From Phylloscopus collybita (lineage: Eukaryota > Chordata > Aves > Passeriformes > Phylloscopidae): a stretch of DNA of 64,000 bases. Made by a program: the position numbers and the translations under genes. Every line of letters starts with the position of its first letter. Position 1 is the first letter of the stretch. Where the stretch lies: the NCBI GenBank assembly GCA_027886175.1, contig JAJNNQ010000008.1, positions 3,875,501 through 3,939,500 on the forward strand, read 5' to 3'. The notes below the pieces were generated by a model, which was not told the DNA's origin, did no database searches, and saw only the letters and a list, made by a program, of their open reading frames with translations. Shown piece after piece: positions 36,001 to 46,803 of the stretch.

Positions 36001-36245
36001 TCCCAAGGTCACCTACTTGCTGCCATATTTCATAATACCAGCACCTGCACAGGCAGATGGCCAGATTCCTCTCCAATAATAAGATGTTTACTTCTGAGCA
36101 GCCTTTGTCTGACATTTATTGAGTGCCCAGTAGAAAGAAAACAAGGTGAGGAAAAGCGATGTAATTTTGTTAGCCCCATCCAGCTTCGACGTCTGTGCAT
36201 CCCCTATTTCACAGCACCTTACCTGTCTTCCTCAGCATAGGCCAT
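27028..36245 (-). CDS. Purine nucleoside phosphorylase (PNP family), six coding exons
   Basis: Cytosolic trimeric-type enzyme that phosphorolyses inosine and guanosine to base plus ribose-1-phosphate. Coding exons in transcript order: 36245-36223, 32914-32745, 32459-32356, 31116-30941, 28328-28138, 27245-27028; 882 nt, 293 residues plus stop, all GT-AG with matching phases. It aligns to human PNP (289 residues) with a constant offset of +4 and no gaps. Conserved are the phosphate-site residues Ser37, Arg88 and His90, then Tyr92, Phe163, Glu205, Met223, Ser224, Asn247 and His261. Glu and Asn give 6-oxopurine specificity. The one visible change at a contact residue is human Phe200, here Tyr204 ([10 protein letters not shown]). 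Exon 1 carries only MAYAEED plus two bases. Its ATG has A at -3 and G at +4 and follows an in-frame TAA at 36263-36261. I leave the symbol empty because PNP orthologue and PNP-like paralogue cannot be told apart here. Confidence 0.93.
28490..28650 (-). mobile_element. CR1 LINE 3' fragment in PNP-like intron 4
   Basis: Plus strand reads 'tttgggttggaagagacctt' and 'gtcctgtcctacctgacctt', complement of the CR1 3' region. Sense relative to the PNP-like gene. About 160 bases, 160 bases from the start of exon 5. Confidence 0.8.
30118..30190 (-). mobile_element. Short CR1 3' fragment in PNP-like intron 4
   Basis: About 70 bases beginning 'gggatcataaattcattttg' and continuing 'gacctcgaggtcatctagtc', typical of a CR1 3' end read in reverse complement. 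Sense relative to the PNP-like gene. Too short to assign a subfamily. Confidence 0.65.
32915..36222. other. PNP-like intron 1
   Basis: This 3.3-kb intron separates the 23-nt coding part of exon 1 from exon 2. I see no exon, RNA gene or named repeat in it. Open frames such as 33426-33863 (+) have no recognisable family features. Confidence 0.5.
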
Positions 36246-39200
36246 CCTCCTCCTCTCTGGTTAACCAAAAGAAGGGGATGGTTGCTGGAAATGGAGCTGC
36301 AGGGTTTTATTTGACCAAAGAGCAGAGGCCTATTGAACCTGCAGAAGCTGCTGCTGTCTCCGGCAGTGAGTCAGGGAGGTGTGTCCCAGCTTCTCTGTGC
36401 TGTCCCCTGAGCATCTCTAATCCCCGAGTAGGAGTGGCATGGTCAGGACATCTGCTTTTCTGGCCTCACCCCACATGACACACATGCTCTAGAGCTCTGC
36501 AGAAAGCTTACACGCATGCACACACACACACACTGTAATGCAGATTAAGCCTAGAAATTTCACACGCACGCACACAACTTTTCAGCGGCTGACAAGGGAT
36601 CTGCCTGGATTTGCACCTCTTGTGTCACCTGGGAACCAGCTGGAGTCACCTGCTCCTGTGCAATTCAAACCCCTGGGGACTGTGCAGACTCTGCAAGATG
36701 ACCTGTACCACCTACCACTGACACCAGACCTTTCTATATCTCACATCATTACCTTCCCATTCTTTCATGGCAACCGGGGTGATGACCCGTTACCTCCCCT
36801 CAGGGTTTTTTGTTCATATTTAATTGCCTCACCCTTCCCAAAAGGAAATACCTCTTTGAGATATGCTAAACCTCTGTTCAGCAGATTATGGGAGACACAG
36901 GAAAGAAGAGAGACACCCCACCATCTGTCCCTTTAATTTTAGCTTTGCTGTGTATGAAAACAAATATAAAAACAACTTTGTCATATGGATCTGTTTGTGC
37001 ATCAATGTTTGATCCCAACAACTAATGTGAGCCACATTTTACAGAGCCAGAGATGTTTCCAAGACAATTGAATGCCAAAAAATTCAAGAAAAGCAGTGAT
37101 GAGTAGAGACCTTACACGCCCCAGCTGAAAGGCCACATCTACAATATGCACTCACAGCTTAATAGACACAAAATGGACACACGGGGGTAGAATTTATAAA
37201 TATCTCAAGTAGGGACAAAGCCTCAATTAAAACTTGTCAATTCTTAGATAAATCAGCCAGACATTAGAAAATTTAGAAAACTGGGCAGTACCCGTTTCAG
37301 GTCTTGGATTTCTCATTTCTTACATTCCTCTTTCCTTTATGATCTTGAAGACCTTGCATCAAACAGACCATTGTTGCCCCAGAAAACTGTCTCTGAGAAC
37401 TTTAAAGTCAAACAAGGTAATAAATGCAGCAAGAAAAAAACCAGGATATTTTTAGAGAGAGATATACTTCATGCTGGAAAGCAGAAACCCAGCAAAGGCA
37501 GCACAGGCTGGGAGTCTGCAACAACCAGCAGAATTTAAAAATACAATTCTGTTTTATTTGTTGAAAAATACAGTTGGCACTAAAGAAATAGAAAATGGAC
37601 GTGAAGAGGAACCATTATAAGGGCATTTCCCCTCAAGTTCTTGATCTTCTCCCTTTCTCTCTTAAGTTAACACTTCCATTTCCTTCTTACTTTCTCTTAG
37701 AAAGCCCTAAAATGCCTCTTCTATACAGAGACAAGCAGGTGGGGTGCTGCCACTTCATTGCTGCACTGGCATGGTGCATCTTACTCTTGGTTTCCTGGAG
37801 GCAATGGGAAAATCAACATTAAGGATCTATAAATCATTTTCCCTTCTATGCCCTCTTTCTAACTCTGCTTTTACCATGTTTCCCCTCATTTTTCAGATAT
37901 GTCTCCTTTTTGTCATTCTCATTCTTGTACTTCAGAATCTTGGTCATCTCTGCCTCTGCCTGTTCTAGGTATATCCTTTTTTAAGCATTGTTTTGTACAA
38001 AGCACATCAGACTGAGAGCAGAGATGGTTTTAGGTACATTTAACTGCACCAAACCCTGTGCCCAAAGAGGGCCCACACTGCTTGGCTGTGGGCCAGTGTG
38101 CCAAAGGATTCTGCAAGTCACCATCACCCCAAGCAATTCACCCAAACCCAGGGTCTTACAGCCACTTCCCAGCTCACTCAAGTCTTTCTGCCCTCTGCAA
38201 GTCCAGGCTCCTCTTGCCACTACTCAGGACTTCTTTGAAACCCATTACTTGCTGCCATTAAATTAAATTACAGAGCAATGTTAGGCCCTTAATGTTGATT
38301 TTCCATATAGTTTGTTGGTATCAGCAGAGTTCTGATGCCCCCCAGATATGTTCCCTTCTTCAGCCCTAATCTGATTACATTCATTAATCTGATTCTTTTT
38401 TGCAAAGCAGACAAGAGAGATCAGACAGCCTGAGAGCTCTTCCCAATTTGCTCTCATCTAAGACAATCTCCTTCCTAGTTTAGATTTACATGGAAAACAG
38501 GATTATCAAAAAGGGGCCATTTTGTCTATCTTTCTGCAGTGTCTGTTATTTAACAGCAACAGAAATTACTTGAGTTTTAACCTGTAATGCTGCATTGGCT
38601 GGACAAGTACGAAATAAATGTTCACCCTACTAGGACAAAATTAATTTGAGCACTGAGGGCATTCATGCCAATTAGACTGCAGGGAATACTCCAAATCAGA
38701 TTTATCTAGAAAAAGAAGGTATTGAATAGATTGCATAATGCTGAAAAAAAGTATTGCGAGTCTTCTGTCCTGAAGGAATCTCAGTTGTCTCTGTCTGTAT
38801 GTGTCTGCAGCAATTTGTATCTATAACCCTGATTTTACTGCCTTGGCTGTCATTCAAGCCTTGCTTCTGTAGTGAGAACTTCAACTGCTACAGGATGCAG
38901 ATACAATCACCTGAAATAATTTTCTAACAATGCTGTACATTCCTACAGCAATTTCCATCTAAAGAAGCGTCGTGAAGTATTTTGCAAGCATTTCATCAAA
39001 ACATTTAATTAATGCTTTAGGGTAAGTCTTCACTTCCCTGTGTGCTGACATTATCACAGTATCAAATTATCTTGCAGTCTTCTCACACGTACTGCACATC
39101 ACTCTTTTGGGAAGGGGAACTGAGCTGCAGAAATATTCACGGAGAGTCTGCACAGTGGGGACACCTGGCCCAGAAGAAAGTATCCCCCCAGAGCCCTACA

Positions 39201-42200
39201 GGCATTACCATGCCCATCCAGGTGCAGTGCTCACTTAGCTGAGGGGCATTTCTCCCAACTCTCTTATACTTAAAAAAGCCAGGATTGTGCCTCGGTGTTT
39301 TGGAGGAAGGTGAAATGCCTGAAGCTTGGAAAGGTTTTGCTTTTCTGCTGCTTATCAAAAGCACATGTTCCAGGTTTGATTAAAAGACTGCTGCCAAAAA
39401 TTATTCAAGAATTTTGCAGCAATTTGGAAAGCCTTTGTTTGGGAAACTCATTATTGTCTGTACACTGGCTAGCCAGACAGCCACTGGAGTGTTACTAGCC
39501 ACAAGAAAGGTAAATAAAATCAAATTATAGATCAGAAAAGTTATTCCCCAACAGATCATTTTAATAACAATCTCTAACAATATCTGCCTGGAGTGGTGTG
39601 TGTGCTGCTCATCGTATTTCATCAGGAAAGAGACCTCTGACCACAGTGAATGCAGCAAAGGGCTGGCCAGGGGAACAGAAAACCAGACGTTCAAAGAGCC
39701 TGTCATGGTTAGCTGAGCAAAATGAGAGCAAAGCAATGCTTCCATGACAGCCTAAAAATGTTGCCATGGAGGCAGGAGAGATACAGAAACTTAAGACAGG
39801 CAGCAGGAAACCAAGGAGATGCGTGTTCAGTTAGGCCAGACGTCAGAAAAAAGCTTCCAGCTGCCCAAAATGTGCAGTTCTAAATAGCCCTCCTGTGAGG
39901 GCAGTGGGAAAAGGCTTTTAGGACAGAGATCAGTTAATGCAAAGGGTTTATGATGTTTACTGGCAGGGAAGCAGCCACAGCATTCACAAATTGTATGCCT
40001 GCTCTGTAAAACCTCACCATCTTTTTAAGACTCAGGCAGAAAGAGGAAGCAACCTGACAAAACCTCTGAATAAATGATACCACAGAAATCAGTAAAAAGA
40101 GCAGAGATGTCCTAATACCAGCCAACACCCTCATCTTCCAGCTCTAGCAGATGTATCAAACAGCAAAGGGTAAGACTGGGGTTGTGGCTATGGGAGTTTG
40201 CACCTGTGGCAAGGAACTTAGAGAGAAAGAGTATGAAAAGGATTATTTGGGGATTTCAGGGAAAGGAGTTGTACCTTCTGAAGGTATACAAACAGCACAA
40301 CTAGGGATCAGCAGAATGTCAGGCTTGGGATGAATGGATGGACTTTTCAATGTGGAAGTGCTTTGAGGCAGGTGAAAAATCAGAGAGTTCAGGGGAAAGT
40401 GTGGTGGAAGGCTGAAACAATCCTTCAGTGAGGGCAAGTGGAAAAGAAACCACAGATCCTGGTGGACTAGAGACTAAAAAAGGCCAGGTACCCCTCTAGC
40501 CCACAATAAACACAAATAACTTGAACTAAAAATTATAAGGAATAAGGACGAAATGCTTTCAGGTCTGTCACAGAAGAAAACAATTCTCACATAATTAAAT
40601 AATACTACACAGCTCCATGTATCACTAAGAATCCTTGACCATAGATGTATTTCCCTATTCAGCACAGGTAAATGCAGTGCATATTCTGGCACCACAGCCA
40701 GCTGCTTGGCCTGGGGCTCCAATATGCTTTTCCATATGAAGAATATGACTTCTCCCTAGGAAGGACCCTTACACATATCAAAACAACACAGGGCCAAAGT
40801 TTATCCTGCTCTGTGGTCCGGTTTCCTCTTCAACAATTGATAATACTTTCACACGGGTCTTAGGACCATGTCCTCATTTCCCCAAAGCCCCCTGATTTCT
40901 GAAGGTCAGTAGGTGAAAATACTACCACTTGTAGTTGTAGTCTGTCATGACGTATTTGTGCTTTTCCAACAGGATCAATGCTTCCTCATTATCTTGTTTG
41001 TGGAGCAATAATAACACATTACTGAACAGTCAATAGGTTTTCCCTTTCATTTTGGTGATTTTTGTTTAAAGAAGCAAAGGTTGGACAATTGTACGTCATT
41101 TTACTAACTGGCTACGTCAGACACTGTTTACTGGAGTTTCCCAACTCACTTTCCTTGTAGCAGATAGTGGCTGCAATTCCTCTGGTGATGAAAGTGAAAC
41201 AAAAGTCTGCCTGACTTTGGACTGCAAGCCAGAAGCAGAACAAGAATGACCCTTACAGATCAGTCCCCAAGGTCATGGAAACCCACTTCATTACAGGCAA
41301 CCAGCTGTCCCAGCATCATGCACCACATTGCAATAGACAGATGTGATTTAGATACCACACTGGAAAAGTTTAGATACCCAATTAGCAATAAATCTAATCA
41401 TAATCATCCACATAATCACTGTGGATGATTCTTCTCATGTCTGACTGAGAGCCTTCTCTCAACTGCTCAGCCATACCATTGCTATCACCCCAATTCACAA
41501 ATACCTTCCATCTGGCACAGTGATAGATAAAACCATAGTGAGATCTGGTGCAAAACTATGTGGGTTTGGGACTCATCTGGTGCAAAACTATGTGGGTTTG
41601 GACTTGGGTGAGAAGTACAAGGTATCCCATGGAATTTATGGAAGTTTCTTCCATGGCTCAGCATAGTCTGCCCAGACGACCCCCTGCACACATCCAGTAT
41701 GACTAAAAGAGCTCCCAAACACTCCAGCAATACTCCCCAGCTCCATCACATAGTAGGGTTATACCATATATTTACAAAAGAAAAAAAATCAGGGGCATAA
41801 ACAAGACTACTTTGTTCTTTATGAGACGTTTAACTTCCTATGTTTAACTGCCCAATATTCCCTTAAAGACAGATGCTTCCATCTGAGGCTGTTGGTGCCA
41901 CAGCTGTGCACACAGGTTATGGTCTGATTGGGAAAATATCAGCTGATAAAAGTTTAGCTCCATAGAAGTAGGGCTAATGCAGGAAGAACATAATGCAGAA
42001 GTGCTATGTTCTCATTTTAAGTATCTTACATGGACCAAAAACCCAAAACAAACAAACGAACAAACAGAAAAGATATTATTTTGCATAAGATAGAAATGTC
42101 TACTCAAATTTCTGCTTTAACTTGAAGAGATTTCAGAAAACCTAGGAGGACCCTGAAGCTCACAAGCTGAGTTAAAAGTTTAATTTCAGAAAAAGCATCA

Positions 42201-44020
42201 CATTTTTCTTAAGTATGCTATTCAATCACATTTATTTTAGCTAGGACTCTTGTGCTGTCATGTGCTCAGTGATGAATTGTTCTCTCCTGTGATTTGGAAG
42301 AGCCTTATCTCCAGGAGTCCAGGGGACTGTGACACTGAGAAGTTGCAAGCTACAGTAAAAGCCTGGGAGGGTAGAAATGCAAAGGTCAAGTCTTGCTTAC
42401 ATCCCACTTTCCCCTATGAGCTGAATTGTAGCTGTTCTCTTGGTAGTGTTATCCAAGCACTCAAGAACTCAAGAACATGTGAAAAGTGATATGTTTAAGA
42501 AGAAATTAAAAAGAATCAACCCTTAAACTCAATGCCTTAATTACCTATGGCCCACAGAAGTCAGTCAGTGTAAACCTTGTAGCTGGTGTGTGAATACACA
42601 GAAACAACCCAAGGAAGGTAACCAAAACATCACAGCACCATTGGAGATATCAGAGATAAAACCAAAACTACAGGAAAGCTCTGTTCAGGCTTTTATTACA
42701 AACACAAATATTTCAGACTGTAACATATTTTTGACCTTCCCACTAACTTTAAATTCTCGTGAGCTAAAGATAAGATTTTAGCAATGCTATTACTGTGTGC
42801 CCTGTACAATCAAGAGAGACCAGACCAGGAATTGAAGAACCAACCACACCCTCAGCACCACACTCTCAGCTCCCCACCTCACAGCTGCCTATCTGCTTTC
42901 ATTCATTTGCCCCAGCTCTCCCTATACTTTTACATAGCCAAAGATGTTGGTTGAGTAAAGGTTTTCAAACAGGCCAGTCAAAGGTTGAAGAGGCACTGAG
43001 ACAGAGAAATCTTCCATCTGCACCTCAGCTCTTTCTCATTAGGACAAACTTCTTTCTGATGAGGCAGCCAGTAAATACCATTTCGTTACACCACTATTAG
43101 GGGTCAATGTGACAGTCTTGGCTGGAAAACTACATTCTCTTTTTTCCCCCTCAGGGGATTTAAAGAGTTTTACTCCTGTATATCTGTTTATAGGTAGCAA
43201 TGGGATTTTTCTATACTTCAGATTCTTTCTGTTTTGTAGTAATATTGCTTCATTTTAGAAAGCAAGCAAGCAGTGTAAAAGAGGGGAAGAAAGTTGTCTG
43301 CTTATAGATCCCTGTGCTCAGTTATGACTTTAAGATACAAATTTTCTCATGTACCTAGAGCAGGAGAAAAGATCCCTTACGAATATACTTTATATCCTTA
43401 AGATGGACATGGAAAGGGTTTTTTGCTGTTAGTGGGCTTCAAGCAAATTTTTCCCAAGTTATTAGTTCTGGAGTGCCTTGTACTGATAGCACTGCATTTC
43501 TGTACCAAAACTACTTCTGGCTTAGGACTGGATTGAGCTTCATGAAGAATATGTGAGAGTGCAAAAATCAATAGCAGGAAGCCTGGTATTAAAGCAAAAG
43601 GATTTCTGCTTACTCATGCTCCATTGTTGGCTATTTGTTCCCAGAAGGGCTGGGGATTGCCACATTCCTGAACCTGTATATAGGAAAATCCCCACAATAT
43701 ATTTAAAGTGTCGAAAGCAATTTGCACCTGCTATCTACTGTAATAATGAATGTACTTTGACCTTTCTGCTTCTGTGTGCAGATTAGATGCTGTTTTGCTA
43801 TCTAAAGTGTGTGTTTCCAGGGATGCTGCAATGGATGCTCAGTGATGCTCATTATGACTCTGTTAATATTTCAAGGCTCTTGCCTCCTGCTAACCCAAGC
43901 TGGGTGTAACAAGTCTCTCGGGGATTTAGAAAGGGCAGAAAAGTGGGTTATTATGTGAAGATCTTCTTAAGTAACTGCCTTGTGGGTTACAGAGGGCAAA
44001 GCAAGCTGTGGAGAAGCATC
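36246..44020. other. PNP-like to CMTR2 intergenic region
   Basis: About 7.8 kb between two divergent genes, holding the PNP-like promoter at its left edge. There is no CpG island there and no clear TATA box. Only minor repeats are visible: a short (CA)n at 36519-36532, an (AAAC)-type stretch near 42043-42068 and a 27-base direct repeat at 41543-41601. I recognise no gene. Confidence 0.5.
41543..41601 (+). repeat. Exact 27-base direct repeat
   Basis: The word beginning ATCTGGTGCAAAACTATG is present at 41543-41569 and 41575-41601, 32 bases apart. It looks like a recent short tandem duplication. Confidence 0.9.
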
Positions 44021-44029
44021 ACTGCTGGC

Positions 44030-44760
44030 TCCGGAGACAGCGTGTGCTGAGCCGCGGCCTCTGCAGGGCTGCGAGACGATGGCGCTGGGCTCAGGCTCCA
44101 GGGCGCTGGGCCCAGGGCTTCGGGGAAAACCACACAGGGCACTGAGCCCCAGCCCTGCCTCTCCAGCGGGTGGCCACACATCCCAACAAAGCTCTTCTCT
44201 GCCTGAGCAACCTGTCAGCGTTAGCGCGCGGTAAGTGCTGCGCCGATAACTTCCAGCAATGCTGTCCTGCTGGGCTGCTCAGAGGCGGCTCCTCTGCTCC
44301 CTTTTCCTCGTGCGAAACAGTCGCTCTTTATGCTCCTGTTTAAGAAATGGAGCCGATTAGCCGCGCTGCCGCCTGCCCGGCTTGCGCAGGACTCAGCTGC
44401 TCTTTACCCATCCAGCTGCAGCTTTCCCCGGCGCTGATGGCAAAAGCCGCAGCAGCAGGAAGGCTCCCGGCCGGGCCAGGGCGGTGCCCCCCGAGGAGAA
44501 GGCGTGCCGGGCGGCGGGCGGGGGGCCGGGCTGGGCGCGCTCCCGCCGGTAAGAGCGGAAGCGGCTCCGGGCCGCGCCGCCGCCGCGGCCTCGCGTAGGG
44601 AGCGGGCGGCGCGGGGAGGCGCCTCGGGCGGCCGCGGCGCTACGAGCGGCCGGGGCGGAGGGAGGCGGCCGGGCCGCGCTGAAGCGGCGGGCGGGAAACG
44701 GCGCGCGGGGATGGGTGAGAAGCTGCGCGGTGAGGCGAGCCCAGAGCTCGGTCCTGGCCG
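44030..44760 (+). promoter_or_regulatory. CMTR2: CMTR2 CpG-island promoter and 5' leader
   Basis: GC-rich, CpG-rich island, densest at 44440-44740, lying 2.1 kb upstream of the CMTR2 start codon. No TATA box is seen. An E2F-like GCGGGAAA lies at 44691-44698. Several good splice donors could end an untranslated first exon: GT at 44231 (GTAAGT context), 44549 (GTAAGA), 44715 (GTGAGA) and 44730 (GTGAGG). Which is used cannot be decided from sequence. Confidence 0.7.
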
Positions 44761-44879
44761 GAAGGGGACTGGAAATGATGATAAAAAATCAGGCGATTGC
44801 CTGTTCTTGCCGTGCGCTGAGTGAGCTTGGATTTGGGGTTGAGCTTGTTAGTATTGTGGCTGGAACACCTCTGGGACAG

Positions 44880-45265
44880 GTTAAGATAGCTGGGGTTGTT
44901 CAGCCTTGGAGAACGCTCCGGGGAGATCTTAGAGCTCCTTCCAGTACTTAAGGGAGACGTAGTAACTTTTTAGAAGAGGGAGAGTAAATTTTTAAACGGG
45001 TGGATAATGGTGGGGTAAGGGCGAACAATTTTAAACTAAAAGAGGAGGGATTTAGATTGGGTGTTAGGAAGAAGTTCTTCCGTGTGAAGGTGGTAAGGCC
45101 CTGGTTGCCTAGAGAAGCTGTAGCTTCCCCATCCGTGAAAGTGTCCAAGGCCAGGTTGGATGGAGCTCTGGGAAACCTGGTCTAGTGCAAGGTATCCCTA
45201 CCCATGACAGGGGGGTTGGAACAAGAGGGTCTTTAAGGCCCCTTCCAACCCAAACCTCTTCTGTG
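44880..45265 (+). mobile_element. CR1 LINE fragment in the CMTR2 5' intron
   Basis: Sense-strand CR1: 'agctggggttgttcagcctt', 'gtgttaggaagaagttcttc', 'gtccaaggccaggttggatg' and a terminal 'ccccttccaacccaaacctc'. It lies 150 bases beyond the CpG island, in sense orientation to CMTR2. The usual terminal ATTCTATGAT repeats are reduced to 'ttctgtgagtaac'. Confidence 0.9.
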
Positions 45266-46782
45266 AGTAACTGGGGTGAGCTGTAATTAAAAGCCTATAC
45301 TCATAGTTGGTATTTAAAATGAAATAAACTAGTCCAGGGCACAATGGTCTGTGTTTTTCCCAGTTTCCCCTTTTCCTCAGAACATCCTACAAGAAAGGAT
45401 GAGATTAAAGCCAGAGCACATCTGCATAGATGACAGTGAAATTAAATCTGCCCGTTTAAAGGCCTTAAATTGGAAAGGCAGGATGAAACCTCAGCTCTGT
45501 GTGTGGCCATGTGCCTCTCTTCTCCTCAGAGGACTGATGGTCATGGGGAGAGACAGACATGAGTTGTGGCCTGAGATGCTGCATGGGTTTGAGGGGGAGA
45601 GTAAAGTGCTGAGGGTGGCCATTGTTTCAAAGTTTCTCAGCTCTTTCAATTTAAATCCAACATTTTCTCAAACTCAATTGTTATGTAACACTTAAGGTCA
45701 CCGTATTTTGCTTTTGAGGGAATGGGGGGGGCTTGAGGGATGGTTAAAGTGATAGGCTGAGAGATTTCCTATCTCGGATGTTAATTTTGATTAAATTATT
45801 TTGCTTAAATGAACACTTTCGTTTGGAATAAATTGCTGGCTGGCTGATTTCTGGTTAGTGCCTGTCACTTGAGCGGCGTGCGCTTTGTGCTGAGCGGTGG
45901 AGCAGATTGCAGCAGCCTCGTCAGCTTTGTGTGGAGCGTGCTGGTATTTGTTGGCCTTTACCCACTCGCAGCACAACACTTAGCACAGCTACTTTCTTCT
46001 TTAACATCAAGCACACATTCCCATTGACCGCAGCTGCAACCAAGTCCTCTCACTTCGGGTTTATCACGGTTTTTTCAGTCATTAAAGGAAGGCATAAGGA
46101 TTTGCAGTCATCTGGCAGAGAGTGGCAATGCTGAGCAGAGAAAAGGGGTTTTGCTCACTGGCTGGTGTCCAGCATCCCTCCAGGGCCCTTCAGCTGAGGG
46201 GCAGTTCTCGAGGGTGCCAATGAGGGGCTCCCTCAGCATTATGCTGGGTCTGGTAGAAGAGGTGGGAGGGTTGTTCCCACTTGGGAAATTGGAGGAGCAG
46301 CAGCTGTGCTCCCTCTCCAAGTTGCTTTTGCTTGTGGCTCCCCGCCCTCCGTACTTTGAGCTCTCAGATAAACACTGCCATAATCAGATGATAAAATTTC
46401 AGGGCCACTTGCTGAATTTGGAGAGCTTGTGGTGTGTTCTCTTTTGTGACGGAGAGAGATTTTTGTATTTGAGTGTTTAGACCCATACAGTGAGCAGAAT
46501 CTTCAGAGTCAGTGAAGGGCCAAGCACCAGCAAACTCTTCACTTACTGTGTAAATAGCAAGATTGAATTGGTGAACCTCCTGATTTATTTATTAAATAAT
46601 AACCTTATTTACGATAGCCCTCATTTACTTTCCTCATTGGTGCATTATTTCATGAAGTGTTTACCTCTGTTCCAGAACACAGCTGTTAAGCAGGACACAT
46701 TTTTATTTTTTATAAAAAGCTTTTCCTATTTCTGTACTGGTATTATTGGAATGACATGGTTTCTTCTCCCCTGCTGTTGTCC

Positions 46783-46784
46783 AG
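46783..46784 (+). other. CMTR2: CMTR2 coding-exon splice acceptor
   Basis: A pyrimidine-rich tract (ttcttctcccctgctgttgt) ends in CCAG at 46781-46784, 19 bases before the start codon. The long coding exon therefore probably begins at 46785 and joins an untranslated exon in the upstream CpG island. Confidence 0.7.
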
Positions 46785-46803
46785 GTTGTGAATCTACCCA
46801 AGA

